From Erythroxylum novogranatense (taxonomy: Eukaryota > Streptophyta > Magnoliopsida > Malpighiales > Erythroxylaceae), in NCBI GenBank assembly GCA_029891385.1, contig CM057233.1, forward strand, positions 29,246,540 to 29,310,539: 64,000 nt of DNA. Direction: 5' to 3'. Each line of letters begins with the position of its first letter. Position 1 is the first letter of the stretch. Position numbers and translations under genes: made by a program. A model generated the notes under the pieces. That model ran no database searches. It was not told the DNA's origin and saw nothing but the letters and a program-made list of their open reading frames with translations. Below, piece after piece: positions 46,021 to 58,834 of this stretch.

Positions 46021-46521
46021 ATCACATAAGCATGATACAGTATGCATCCAGTAATCATACAATTACAATGCTAATACAATCACAATAATAGGCATATAAC
46101 ACAATCACGGTAAACAGAACACAGTTACAGTCATATTACAGTATAGATACAGTCAGGTACCATGTCAATTATTCAGTCCAGTATGCAATGCACATGTGAC
46201 TCTTTTCCGGTTTATTACGAGATTGTGACCGAAAGTGCTTTAGCGGTGTTCGATGGTCGATGAAGCGGCGTCTGGGAGAATTATCTCCTTCGAGCTCTAG
46301 GCTCATGAGATCGATGTCGATGGCGACTCGGTTCACATTTATTCTTTATCAGTTTATGCATCTGTGCATGAGTGCACATGTTCAATTAAACAGTTACATA
46401 ACAGTCTAAAATTCCCAATGAGTAGTAATTTGCAGTCAATATCATGTAATCCAAGTAATCCCCGTAGGGCAAATAAGTCACAGTAAACACGTAAATTGAG
46501 GTAACCACCTAGGTTACTCAC

Positions 46522-46588
46522 CCATTACTTCCGAGCTAATGCCGGAAAGTTTCTGCCTCATCGGTCGAACAACGCTCCACTTGGGCCT
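46522..46588 (-). other. Predicted LTR mini-exon (67 nt)
   Basis: On the minus strand, CTGATTCTTATAG ends at 46589. The exon starts AGGCCCAAG and ends ATGG, and GTGAGTAACC starts at 46521. The upstream donor is at 48482/48481. Confidence 0.5.
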
Positions 46589-49312
46589 CTATAAGAATCA
46601 GAGAAGGTACGAGTCACTAAATATTTAATTCGAACTAGTACTGATGCACATGTAGGTGAAATATGCATGTTCATGAATTTCCGGCCCTAATCCCATTTTT
46701 TTCTTCATAAAAATCCTTTTAAAAAATTAGAAACCTATTGGCGATGACGGTGCGCAATTCGGGCCTCTATAGGTCCCCAATTAAACAAAACGGTGATTAA
46801 ACAGACCTTTACCCGGACCCACATCAATTTCCCGTCCAAAAATCCTGAATCTCTCGAAAAATGAAATTAAATATTCACTGAATCCGATGCCTCAAGAATC
46901 AGGTCAATCGGACGACGGACGAAAAAAGTTATTCACGAAAGAAACCAAAATTCAACAATTAATAGCCCTTATTTCCTTCTCTTTTCCCTGTTTTCCAACC
47001 GAAATTCAACCTATCATATCTCTTTCTAAACATTTCAGAAAAATGCAAACTATACCTTGTTGGAAAGATAATGAAACCCTCTACAAGTTTCATGAAGACC
47101 CCAACAAACACTTTTACCCATAAGGGTGTCAAAAGTTCAGTCAAAGCCACTGCCTACTCAAAACCTATCAAAACAGTGCAGTACATTGCAAATTCATTAA
47201 CCTTCTGATTCTTCAGTCAACAATTACACAATAAATAAGGCAGTAATATCACAATGTCATATACAACTTTCATGAACAACCCAAAATCAGATTCACATGA
47301 TAACTATGTCAAACAATTCACCAAAGCATCAGCCCTCAGAATTTTCCCAATCTGAACAGCACATTTCACAACAGTATATCTTTTAGCACAAATGTCACCA
47401 AATTCACTACCTTATATCCCTGAAAAGATAAGATATGAAACTTCAATTTTCATGAAGAACTCAACATCCAATTCGATCTCTTACAATTTCAAAACTGTTA
47501 TGCAAGTTTCTGCCATGATCAGCAATTCACAACCTAATGCAGGTTCAGTTTTTACAAATTCATTTCTCTCAAATCTGACAACCAAAAATTACATGTCATA
47601 TATCATTCTCAAGATAATTTCTTCCTCTACAACTTTACAGAAGATCACTAACACCAATTCAGTTCACATAAATTGCTAAAATTGCTCCAAATCATAATGT
47701 GCACCAAATTTGACATTCTAGCTAGGTTTCATTCAATGCATGAAAACAGTCAATAGTCATCAGTCCATAACACCTACAATACATACCGAAAAATTGCAAA
47801 ATCAGTGGCATTGGAAATATAAGTTAATAGACTTCAACTTTCATTTAGTCCATTTGTTCTAATTCCTTCTCAATTAATTTAGAAAAATTAGCAAAACTCT
47901 AGGTTATGGTTTCGGGTACTATTCATGCCAGTTAATAGAAGTAACTTTCCAAGCCATATTGCAACCTCTTAAAGCTAAAATTGGACAACACCTATTTCAT
48001 ACAAAAATGTAGCCAACATCCGAAAGTTTAATTGGGCACAAACCGTACCTCATTTGCTCACCTACACTATTATTTATGATCAAAACATTGCAATAGGGTC
48101 AAAATGCATTTTCCAGCTTTCAACTTCAACCTAACTCCTATCACTTCTAATATCAATAACACATCACCAAGCATCCATTTACACCTCTAATTCAACCACA
48201 AAATCATCACAACATTTACTTATATAATTACACAAAATTTGGCAGCATCCACATACACAACTTCCATATTTCATTTCCATTCATTAAACATCATAAACAA
48301 CCTTAAATTCACAATCTTTATCTACTATATCACTTTCCCTCACACAAACATACATTTATACCCAAATAATCCTACCCCTATCTTCATGAAATTAATGCAT
48401 CATAAACCATATTTAATGAACAATAACTTCCAATCAATGCATCTAACCACTACAACTTCAAAAACATAATGAAATTCTTACCTAATTAAAGCTTCCTCTT
48501 AAATTCTTCAACTACCAATAACTTCTCCACTATTATACTTTCTCTACTTCTCTAATACCATGCATGGCTATCATCATGAAAAGAAGGTAGGAGACTTAAG
48601 CTTGGTTTGTGTGTGAGTAGAAGCAAGCAAAAAGACAAGAACATATATATATATAAACAAGACCAACAAAGGAAAGGAAGAAGGTTGAGGTTTCGGATGA
48701 AGGAGGAGTTTTTAAGCAATTCAAGAGTTCTTTTCATTCTTCTCTTAAGACAATCACCGAGGAGCATACCAAGACAAGTAATAAATAGACATTAAATGAA
48801 GGAAATGGTGGCAAGATAGGATTTGTCCAACAAGGAGAAGAAAAGTCAAAGTGATTTACCTAATAAACTTTAATCAATTAAGCCTAATCAAAAAATTTAA
48901 CCCAAATCAACTCCAATGGCCCCAATTTAAATCCCAAAATAATATACCCAATAATGCAGTGCCATTGGATAGAAATTTTCATTCTAGAAAATCGTAGGTT
49001 AAGCCACTTGGCGATTTTTCGATTAAGGAATTTTCTCCGGAAAATTCCAGAAAAATTTTCAAAAATCCCTTAAAATATAAAACAATTTATGACGCACTCA
49101 GAATAATTTTCCAAACCCAAAAATCATGCTAATCCCAATAAAATTATTTTAGGCACGAAAACCGAAAATATCATGTATGCATGTACAGTAAATTCCTGTG
49201 CACAATTGTGACTATGTAACAATCCTATTATGCATGAGCAGTCCCATGAAATCCCAATCTAGCATATCATATGCCAATTTACTATTCTACCCTTCCAATT
49301 GAGGGTGGGATG

Positions 49313-50900
49313 TTACAATTTCCCCCTCCTAATAAAAATTTCGTCCGCGAAATTCTTACCTGATTGAGCAAACAGGTGAGGATACTGTCTCCTCATATGC
49401 TCCTCGGTCTCCCAGGTAGCCTCCTCAGTCGAATGGTTCCTGCAGAGAACTTTCACCAGTGGGATACTCTTGTTCCTCAATTGCTTCACTGTGACGACAA
49501 TCAGACGGCTCTACATAACTCGAGTTACTAGAGACCTCGATCTCTGAGCGGTATCACATATGTCGGATCGACCGATATCTACGGAGCATACTCACATGGA
49601 AGGCGTCATGCAACCGAGACATCTCACTCGGTAAAGCTAGCTTCAGAGGTCAAAGGTCCTATCCTCTCGGTGATCTCATATAGACCAATGTACCTAGGGC
49701 TTAACTTACCCTTTTCCCAAATCTCGAGACACCACGCCACGGTGACACCGTAAGAACACTCTGTCGCCGACATTGTACTCAATGTCCCTCCTATCTTGAT
49801 CCACATAGCTCTTACATGCATCTTGAGCCGCTTTGATTCGGCTCCGAATCAGTTTCACCTTATCCACAGTGTCCTGAATCAACTCTGGACCCTCAATCAT
49901 CCTGACACCCTCTTCATCCCAATACAACGGTGATCTACACGGTCGCCCATACAATGCCTCATAAGGTGCCATCCCGATACTACTGTGATAATGGTTATTA
50001 TATGCAAACTCAATCAGAGCTATATACTGATCCCATGCTCCTCTAAACTCCAATACACAAGCCCGAAGCATATCTTCCACAGTCTTAATCGTCCTCTCAC
50101 TCTGCCCATCTGTTTGAGGATGAAATGCTGTACTGAAATTTAACCTAGTACCCATAGCAGACTGCAAACTCTGCCAAAACCTCGAAGTAAATCTGGGATC
50201 CCTGTCTGACACTATCGACACTGGGACCCCGTGCAGTCTCACTATCTCAGCAACATACTTCTGGGCCAACTGATCCATAGTATTGTTCTCCCTCACTGGC
50301 AGGAAATGGGCCGATTTAGTCAACCGGTCCACTATGACCTAGATAGCATCATATTGCCTCGTCGTCCTAGGCAATCCTATAATGAAATCCATAGAAATTC
50401 GTTCCCATTTTCACTCCGGAATAGGCAACGAATGAAGCTTTCCTACTGGAGCTTGGTGCTCAGCCTTAACCTGCTGGCACGTCATACATCTCGAAACATA
50501 CTCTGCTACCGGCTTTTTCATGCCAGGCCACCAGAAATGTTGCTTAAGAGTGTTATACATCTTGGTAGTACCAGGATGCATAGCATATGCGGCCATATGA
50601 GCCTCCTCCAATATCTCTCGTCTCAAATTATCCACATCAGGTACACAGAGCCTTTGTCCTAACCATAAGGTCTCATCTCTCAACTCAAACTCAGAACTCG
50701 AATCAGCTTTTACTTTCTCAATCAGTCTCACTATAACAGGATCCTTGTCCTGAACTCTCTTGATCCTGTCCAGTAACATCGGTCTCAACTTCAAAGTAGC
50801 TAATAACACTCCATCCTGCTCCAGATTCAACTGTACATTCAAGGCTCTCAACTGAATCAAATTAGGCAACCTCGATGCTTGCATCGAAGGTACTACTCAT
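49313..50900 (-). pseudogene. Tekay integrase with C-terminal chromodomain
   Basis: On the minus strand: HHCC zinc finger (AYAMHPGTTKMYNTLKQHFW; CMTCQQVKAEH, 50440-50600), then the DDE core with MDFIIGLPR (near 50390), IVSDRDPRF (near 50200) and [12 protein letters not shown] (Glu near 50098). A GPY/F-like segment, LSPRYIGLYEI, follows near 49690. The chromodomain end shows EEATWETEEHMRRQYP (49370-49420). Chromodomains direct integration to modified chromatin. Lesions include TGG to TAG at about 50341 (IWVI reads I-stop-VI) and frameshifts near 49720 and 49500-49620. Confidence 0.9.
49318..49330 (-). other. Polypurine tract of the Tekay element
   Basis: On the minus strand AGGAGGGGGAAAT abuts the LTR start TGTAACATCC. 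It is also coding: the last pol codons read IFIRRGKL and the TAA stop lies inside the LTR (49315-49313). Confidence 0.85.
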
Positions 50901-51400
50901 ATCGACCTCCGACTCGAGTATCCGCCACTACATTGGCTTTCCTGTGGTGATATTCAATAGTACAATCATAGTCCTTCAACAACTCAAGCCATCTCCTCAT
51001 CTCAAATTCAACTCTCTCGGCTCAATAAATACCTCGACTCTTATGATCGGTAAAGATCTGGAATGTCTCACCCTACAGATAATGTCTCCAAATCTTGAGG
51101 GCAAAAACCACTGCAGCTAACTCCAAATCATGCACTGGATAGTTTACCTCATGAGCTCTCAACTGTCTCGAAGCATATGCAATCACTCTCCCATGCTGCA
51201 TCAGAACACACCCCAATCCCTGATGCGATGCATCACTGTAAACCTCAAATCCTTCTGTCCTGGATGGAATAGCTAACACCGGTGCAGTAGTCAACCGATG
51301 TTTGAGCTCCTCAAAGCTCTTCTGACACTCCTCAGTCCATCGGAACGGTACATTTTTCCTCAAAAGCTTTGTCAGAGGGGCTGAGATCAATGAAAACCCC
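50901..51400 (-). pseudogene. Tekay RNase H
   Basis: The segment [17 protein letters not shown] (first Asp, near 51235), VIAYASRQL and [17 protein letters not shown] (Glu) is open in 51073-51390. A stop follows KIWRHYL at 51073, and the FTDHKS segment continues in a damaged frame near 51050. The C-terminal NVVAD portion near 50925 borders the integrase linker. It is non-functional. Confidence 0.85.
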
Positions 51401-52022
51401 TCGACAAACCTCCGGTAATAACCACGGTAATCCGAGAAACTCGAATCTCAGACACATTCCGTGAGCCTCCCACTTCAGCAATGCCTCAACCTTACTCGGA
51501 TCTACCTGAATACCCTCTCCAGTCACAATATGCCCCAAAAAAATCACCTAATCCAGCCAAAATTCACACTTACTGAATTTGGCATACAGCTGTCTCTCTC
51601 TCATAGTCTGTAAGATAATCCTCAAGTGTTCAGCATGATCCTGTCTAGTCCTCGAGTACACCAAAATGTCATCAATGAATACAATAATGAATTGATCCAG
51701 GTAGGGCTGAAATACCTTATTCATCAAGGCCATGAAGGCTGCCGGGGCATTAGTCAACCCAAACGGCATCACCAGAAACTCGAAATACCCATACCTGCTC
51801 CTAAATGCACTCTTAGGTACATCAGCCTCTGCTATCCTCAGCTGATAGTACCCTGACCTCAGATCCAGTTTAGTGAATACCTGAGCTCCCTATAGCTGAT
51901 CAAATAAGTCATCGATCCTAGGCAGTGGATACTTATTCTTCACTGTCACCCGATTCAGCTGCCTGTAATCAATGCACAGCCTCAAAGTCCCATCCTTTTT
52001 CTTCACAAATAATACCGGAGCT
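51401..52022 (-). pseudogene. pol: Tekay reverse transcriptase, main part
   Basis: On the minus strand after the solo [23 protein letters not shown] (near 51960-52010), [16 protein letters not shown], then [20 protein letters not shown] and the catalytic FIDDILVYS (Asp-Asp codons 51668-51673). KCEFWLD and FLGHIVTGEGIQVDPSKVEAL follow. Stops occur near 51890 and 51545, and a frameshift lies near 51400-51460. The N-terminal piece of the same domain is at 56500-56771. Confidence 0.92.
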
Positions 52023-55000
52023 GTTGGACCCCGAACCTTGAGTGACAATTTGACTATGATCAAGTGGATGAGTTGATTGAAATTAAGTTGAAGATCATGA
52101 AATAAAGAGAGAAAGTATGAAAATATGAAAAATTTTGTAATAGTTGACCTTTTTGGCATTTGAAAGTTGACTTTTGTTTGAGGCAAAATTTGATAAAATG
52201 ATCTTCTGGAAACTTGTAGGTTATGTTGAGAGATTTTTGTGGACATAAAGTTTGTAATTTTTCGATATCGGGAGTGAAAGTTATGATCAGTCAAAGTTTA
52301 TGTTTGATCGGGTTTGACTTTTATTATGATTGAAACTTTGACTGAGAAATTAACCTAATTAGAGGTTAATTGAGCTTTGATGTTCTTCATAAGAATTGAA
52401 GGATTTGTTTTGATCTTTATTTCGATATAAAGTATGCAATTTTTTGATCTCGGAAAATTAAGTTATGATTTTTGCAAGCGTGTATAGAGAATAGTATCTT
52501 TGACCGGAAAATGGACTCCCGTAGGAGTCGAATTGAGTTTTTTGTTCTTCTTGGAAGATTTAGAGCTTCTCTCAAGCTTTCTATAGAGACTAAGTTTGTC
52601 AAAATCGGAGTTCGGAGTTAAAGTTATGAATTTTGGAAGTTTAGAGGAAAAAAAAAAAAAGGAAAAGGGTTAGCGCCTCGCTAGGCGACGGCTCACCCTA
52701 GCGAGGCGGGCGCCGTCTGGCGCCTCGCTAGAGGCGACGCCTCGCCTCGGCGAGGCGTTCTTGCGCGCCTCATGAGGCAAGGCTCTCCCTCAGGTGTCTG
52801 CGCCTCGCTAGCGACGCCTCGCCTAGCGAGCGGGCGTCTCGCCCTCGCGGCGGGCGCCTCATGACGGCGTCTCGCCTCATGAGTTAGGGCGTCCGTCTGC
52901 ATCTGACTGCGTTTTGTTTCTGAAATTTTGATTTCTTTGTTTTAATCCGACCTTTGCTCACTATTTTGCCTATATCTTTTCCGTCCGACATCCGATTGAG
53001 TTGATTCTTTTTGCGTTGGATTCCTAAGACAATGAATTTCATTTTATAAAAAAATTTGTGAACTTTTGAGGTTAAATTAATGGTGATTAATTTAATCAAA
53101 GTGAGTCGGGAAATTTTCCGAGCATGATACGATGTTTTGTGAAATTCGGGATCTGTAGAGATCCGATTGAAGCGATTCTTGAGGAAATAAAGATAAGACA
53201 AGGGCTACAAATCATATGAAGACATGAAATGTCAATTTTGCCCTTAGGACTTTTAATTTTTGAATTTAAGTTCGGATTAGGGTGAAATTTTTGGATTGGG
53301 AACACCTGAGAGTAATTTGAGTATAACTTTTGATCTGGGAATCGAAATGAGACGATTCTTGTTTTGAATTAAACTAGAGACATAAGGCTACAATTGTTAT
53401 GAAGACATCGAGTTTCAATTCTGGGATTAAGAATGTGAAATTTTGGACGGAAATAATCGTACATAGAAAATGTGTTAGAATATGGATTTTTCCGCACTGT
53501 TTCGCACATAACTTTTGATGTAGTGCTCGGAATTGAGCGCGGTCAGTGGCGTTGGATTCGTATGAGTGAGAGGAACATTTCTCGAGAAGGAAGTTTTGAC
53601 AAATTCCTTCAAATCGATAGTGCGAATCAAACCGCAAGTAAGTGTAATTTTAAGTTTTGAATGAAGGGCAAATTGGTCATTTGACCTTCAATTAATGAAA
53701 CACATATATGATTGTCGTTTTGAGCTATTAAAAACGATGAAGTGGCTGGAAATTTCCAGAGAAGAGGAGAAGAGAAATAAGAAGAAAGAAGAAGAATGGA
53801 GAAGAGTTCGGGTGATGGAGGAAAAGATGAGAGAGAAAGGTAAATTTGATTTTGTCTACTCAATTCTTCAAGCTTTTGGGATTTTTCCAAGAAGGAAAAG
53901 AGTGGAGAATGAAGAGCTTCTTCATGAGCCAAGAAAATTCGAATTTGGAGGAGAAAAGAGGTAAGAGAAATTGTTCTACTTTGAGATTTTGATTAATTTT
54001 CGGTTTAGAATTATGGCATATAAGATGGGTTTATGATTTATGAAGTTAATTTTGAAATATATGCTTTAGGCTGGGTTTAATTTTGGATGGAAAATTGATT
54101 AAGGTTTAGGCTTAATTTTATGATTGAGAATTTTGAGATATTTTGGTGTAGAATTATAGGAAATATGATGAATTGATGATATATGAAATCAATTTTGAAG
54201 AATTGGTATTTTATGGTATTGAATTGGGATAAATTGGTTTAGCCAATTTTAAGATTTGGGGATTTTGAAATTGAGGATTTAAATAGTTTGGAATTAATGT
54301 GAATTGATGAATTGTGAGATTAATTTTGAAGAAATTATGTTTTATGAGATTGAATTCGAGTGTATTGGTTTAGGCCAATTTTGAAAATTGGGGATTTTCA
54401 AAATTGAAGATTAAAATAGCTTGAATGTAAATGGCATTGGTGAATTCCTAAGTTGATTGTGAAAATTAAGTATTTTCTGATGTGAAATTTGGATGATTAT
54501 GGTTTAGGTTTTGGTATTGTGGAAGAGAGAGAAAAGCAAGGATCAATTGGAGCTTGAAATCAAGTTTCCTAATAATTCGAGGTGGGTAGCATATTTATAT
54601 TTTGATTTGTGAGCAATATGCAACTTTTGAAAAATTAAAGAAAGTAAAAATTTGGATTTTGATGAATTAAGGTTTTTTGTAAATATTTGAAAATAAAAGT
54701 TTGTTATCGTTTGGCATTACGAGTCCCAAATGAGTTTTGAATAAAATTTGCATCATTATATATGAAGTTTTAATAATTGCTATGGTTGTGCATTATTGAC
54801 TTTTGAGAATGTGTTATGTGTATTGTATTGCTTGAAGATTGTGAATTTATGAATGAAAATATGTACATTAGGACACGTGTGAAAAATATCCAGATTTGAA
54901 ATTTGTGCCTTGGCAATTTGATTTTAAACTTGTGAATGTGTTATGTGGGTTTGGTAGGTCCTTGGTGAGTCGTTATTGTCTCTATGTGTATAGCCTTCTC

Positions 55001-56494
55001 CAGTTGCTGCACAAGGGCACGGAGACTCCGTTCGGACTCCTTCACGGCTATTGGACCGCAATGCGGAAAGTGTAGTACGTTCTATTCACGATCGCAGGAC
55101 CGCTTATGCGGGAATGTGCAAGACGCTCTATTTGGACCTAGCTGGACCATTACGAAAGGTTATGTGTTTTGATTTGTTTACATGTTCGCATTCATATTTA
55201 TGAAGAATTGAGAATTTTGAAAATGAGAAAATGATATTTTATGAGAAGTTTGGGAAAATTGGAAAGAGTTTGAGAGAAATATTTGAAAGTTGAAAAGTTT
55301 GAAAATATGAAAATGGGTTTGAGGAAATTGTTTGAAAAATTATAAAGTTTGAAAAAATTAGCCCTTTTGGCAAAAAGAGTATTAAAATGATTTCGCTTAT
55401 TTATCGGTTTATAAATGTGTTATCCACGAGCTTTGAGCTCACCCCCTTTCATCCCCATCTCCGGGTTTGAAGGGAGATCGGATGAAAGAATGTGAAGACG
55501 TATGTGAAGGCGTCGGTTTAGACTTTGAACACGTTAGCTTTTGAGTAATGTGGATCTTGGGTATGAGTATGTTTATGACTTTAGATAAGTTTAGGAAAAG
55601 TGTATTTGTGTATAAAGTTGAGTATTGTGAATGAATGAGAAATTTGTATATGAAATTATGAATAGTTTGGGAATCTATATGTATGAATTTGGAAATGAGT
55701 TGAATTATGAGTTTGGTATTTATTGATTTGAGAATTATGGAAGTATTAGTTTTAGGTTTGTGTTTACTGGCGATATCCGGACGGAGGGTCGGTGGATTCT
55801 GATATTTGTGTGATTGATTGGCATTTAGAAGTGTTGTTTTGAACACTTGCGGGTTTGGAGTTAGGATAAAGGCGGTAGTTATCTTTAGAAATTTCGATAA
55901 AATCGGGATAAAATGTAATTTGAGATTGGTATGGATTTATATAAGATTATGTATGACCGTATGGATTGAAGATGATTTGGATATGATTGAGTAACGAGAA
56001 AAGAAATGAGAATAAGAAAAAAGAAAAAAAATTCATAACGGTTTTGGAGCGTCTTAGGATCCCCAACGCGATTCATTTCTTCCCGTTTTGCTTATGCACG
56101 GATGTCGGAAAGTGTTTCATTTACATTGATTTGTTTGCTTACTTTGTTTTCTATCCGAATTCGATTTGCATTCGATTCGATCCCGCTTTCGCTTATTCGT
56201 TCCGCTTTGTGATTCGTATGCGATTATTTCGCTTCGCTATATTCGATTGAATCTGTTCGTTTGATTCGATTAGTATTTGCTTCCGCTTCGCGACTTTCGG
56301 ATTTATTCGCTTCCGCATTTTGTTTTCCGATTCGATATTTCGAGACGGATTGGCCCGTCCTATTCGATTCGGCTTTCGCTATTTGTTTCCGTTTCCGTTC
56401 GTTTCCTTTCGCTTCGGTTTTCGGTCTGCTTATGTAGTTGGGTCTTGGGACGCTTATGTATTTTGTCGTTGGGTCTCGAAAGTGGGATCCAACA
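52023..56494 (+). repeat. Solo E-type giant LTR (4.47 kb) inside Tekay RT
   Basis: It starts TGTTGGACCC and ends GGGATCCAACA. Perfect duplication GGAGC flanks it (52018-52022 and 56495-56499), and the RT reading resumes across it, so the insertion is exact. There is no PBS, PPT or second copy, hence a solo LTR. In order: type-1 modules (52202, 52385, 52549), GC-rich palindromic array (52673-52895), a CCGTCCGACATCC block (52980), type-2 modules (53280-53640), leader (53700-53960), donor GAG|GTAAGA (53960/53961), exon-like block ending AG|GTGGGTA (54581/54582), GAGCT-TTG-AGCTC hairpin (55428-55440), and CGATTCG/TTCGCTT low-complexity sequence (56130-56420). Confidence 0.88.
52673..52895. repeat. 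GC-rich palindromic array in the solo LTR
   Basis: It has many facing copies of GCGCCTCGCTAG, GCGAGGCG and GCCTCATGAGGC in an AT-rich LTR. It lies just upstream of the CCGTCCGACATCCGATTGA block, the same position as the different array in the LARD LTR. Low stop density creates a spurious minus-strand frame (52693-52902). Confidence 0.85.
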
Positions 56495-56499
56495 GGAGC

Positions 56500-56771
56500 T
56501 CCCCATGGTGAAACACTAGGCCTGATAAAACCCTTCTCCAAAGAACTCCCGCAATCGAGCCTTGGCTCCCTCGCCCACGGTACCATCCTATATGGAGGTA
56601 TAGATATAGGAGCAGTACCTGGAACGAGGTCAATGGTGAACTCTGTCTCCAGATCCGGCGGCAAACCCGGTAACTCATCAGGAAACACATATGAAAATTC
56701 CCTAACCACAGGAATATCCTAAAGCCTCTGCTCAACTCTGGTGTCAACCATATGAGCCAGATATGCCTCAC
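56500..56771 (-). pseudogene. Tekay protease-RT linker and RT N-terminus
   Basis: On the minus strand it shows [17 protein letters not shown], then [19 protein letters not shown] and [13 protein letters not shown], the usual start of a chromovirus RT. The RT continues at 52022 beyond the solo LTR. A frameshift near 56560 and stops near 56719 break it. Confidence 0.85.
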
Positions 56772-57240
56772 AGCCTCCCTGCATCAACCTCAGGGCACTC
56801 AGAAAAGAAATCATCCGAGCTGGCACTGCCTAGCTAACTCCTCTGAACACTGCTCTAGGCTGACCAGGAGACTCTAATACAACCTCCTTGGTATAGCAGT
56901 CCATGATAGCCCTATGGGTAGTAAGCCAGTCTATCCCCAGAATCACATCAATCTCTCTTAGAGGCAACACTATAAGGTCTGCCCTCAACACTGCTTGATC
57001 AATCTGGATCGAGCATCCCTTGCAGACCTCTCCCAATGCAGTAGTACTACCTAGAGGTGTACTCACCTCTAGCCCATACAGTAACATCTCCCTATCCCCA
57101 TGCAATCAACATGCCATATGAGGTGCAATAAAAGAATGTGTAGATCCAGGATCCAGCAATGCAAACGCCTCAATATCAGAAATAAGGAGCATACTAGCTA
57201 CAACATCAGGGGAATCCTACGCCTCCTGTCTCGTCATGGC
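56772..57240 (-). pseudogene. Tekay aspartic protease
   Basis: On the minus strand the active site ALLDPGSTHSF (Asp codon 57151-57153) follows ISDIEAF. It continues to CKGCSIQID and then LIVLPLREIDVILGIDWL, the conserved flap and C-terminal strand of Ty3/Gypsy proteases. A stop near 57105 separates the two halves. Confidence 0.85.
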
Positions 57241-57399
57241 ATAGACTCTGGCTTGGGACTGTGGTCGGCTGCCCCGACCCTCAGTCCTCACAAAGGATCC
57301 CTCAACTCTACCTCGGCCCCTCTGTCCGGATCCACCCACTCTACTCTGCTATACAGTAGTGAAACTCCCATCTCGTCCACTACCAGTAAACTGAACGCC

Positions 57400-58330
57400 C
57401 AGTGTAGCTGGGCAATCCCGAACTTGGTGCTCCATCGAGCCGCATCTCAAGCAGGCTCCAGTAAGCCACCAACACTCTCCACTGTGTCTCCTCTCACAAT
57501 GCGGGCACACTGGAGGGTGCCGCCTGAACCTCTCGCCACTACTATCGCGGTCTGTCCAATCTCCCCTCGCCCATAAACAGACTGTCTCGAACCTCCCGGA
57601 GACCTGAAAGTCCTGCCCTGGCGCTTACTAAAGCTCCTACCAGAGCTGCCCTGACTGTCACTTGGCCGATTACCCCGAGACCCAATCTCAGCCTGTCGCT
57701 GCCTCAACAGCTGCTCCACTCTCACAGCAGCAGCTCTCAACTCAATAAAGGTATCCATGTCAGACCGAGCTAACAGGGTACGAATCTCGGTATTGAGGCC
57801 GTTCTCGAACCTCCGGAACTTATCATCCTCAGTCGGGATCATGACAGTGGCATAGTCCATCAGCTCATTGAATTTCATCTCATACTCTGTCAACGACATC
57901 CTACCTTGCTTCAGCTCTAGAAACTCCTGCATCTTCATGTCCAAATAGTCCTTGGGCATGTAGTTGTCCCTGAAGGCCCTCAAAAAATCAGCCCATGACA
58001 GTAAGCAAAGCCTGGTGGTACTGCCTGGCACAGTCTTCCACCACTTGTATGCTGGGCCCTGCAGTAGAGACACCGCATAATCGAACCTCTCATCAGGTTC
58101 GCAGTCCATCTGATCGAAGACTCTCTCCGTCCTCTCCAGCCACCCCTCACCTCGCGGGTCTCAGATACATAAAATCGACGACCCGCTTACGCAGCAAGTC
58201 ATACCTCCTCTCCCGTCTCACGGGAACTCGAGGAGGCAATTCCTCAGTACGAGGCATAGAAGACTCTCTACTTGCTCCCACTGATCCTTGGTCATTTGGT
58301 ACGCTCAACTCGATCACCTAATGCGTAAGA
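57400..58330 (-). pseudogene. gag: Tekay Gag with two zinc knuckles
   Basis: On the minus strand, 58109 to 57447 gives a capsid region (YAVSLLQGPAYKWW, FLRAFRDNYMPKDY, MKMQEFLELKQGRMSLTEYE, then FRRFENGL). A Ser/Gly/Arg-rich linker and two knuckles follow: CX2CX3HX3C (CPHCERRHSGEC) and CX2CX4HX4C (CLRCGSMEHQVRDC) at about 57515-57415. The N-terminal portion lies in other frames at 58110-58330 (PPRVPVRRERRYDLLRKR). Frameshifts break the knuckle region and the N-terminus. Confidence 0.9.
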
Positions 58331-58409
58331 CCTAGAACAAAACAAGAATTACGATCGGTTTCAACAATTAGTCAAATTTATACCTACATTGTTACTATTC
58401 CCAAAGATG

Positions 58410-58429
58410 CCAAATCATGCTCGATACCA
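58410..58429 (-). other. Primer binding site of the Tekay element
   Basis: On the minus strand TGGTATCGAGCATGATTTGG starts five bases after the 5' LTR end. It matches the initiator-Met PBS TGGTATCAGAGC except for the loss of A in CAG. Confidence 0.8.
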
Positions 58430-58834
58430 CCTAATGTAGCCCCTTACCATAGAGTACCCACTGAACGCTCAGTAGGTCATTCCAGTACATATCCTACGAT
58501 AAGAGACCACTCTTGACAACTACCACTAAACTCCTCATGGCATCACAATCATAAAGCGATGCGAAAAAATTGACAACTTTTAAAACCAAACTGGATTTCA
58601 TTTCATTCACTCAAAATTCAGAAATTTACAAACCGTCAAGATTTTCGACCGCACATGTTCCAAAACACCGTACACCACGTACCATACAAGAATGTACAAA
58701 GAATGATCTAACTATAAGTCTCCAAAAGAAAGCCCGGTGACCGACCTTTGAGTCATTGCCTCTCGCCAATCCACAAGACACGGCTCTACGGTCTCAAGGA
58801 GCTATCTGCCTACACGTAGGCTTAGAAAAATAGA

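Larger units (their letters stand above)
45561..49317 (-). repeat. 3' LTR of the Tekay element
   Basis: On the minus strand it runs from TGTAACATCCC (49317) to AAAGGCGCCA (45561); the sister LTR ends AAGGGGCTACA. It includes a TATATATA-type box (48643-48656), leader, donor TAG|GTAAGAA (48482/48481), modules (about 47080-47850), mini-exon and double hairpin. Site CCACTATTATACT near 48528 is the unoccupied form of the MITE insertion in the sister. Confidence 0.85.

Noticed and set aside
52693..52902. Minus-strand Arg/Ala-rich frame
   Set aside because: It is a product of the GC-rich palindromic array in the solo LTR.
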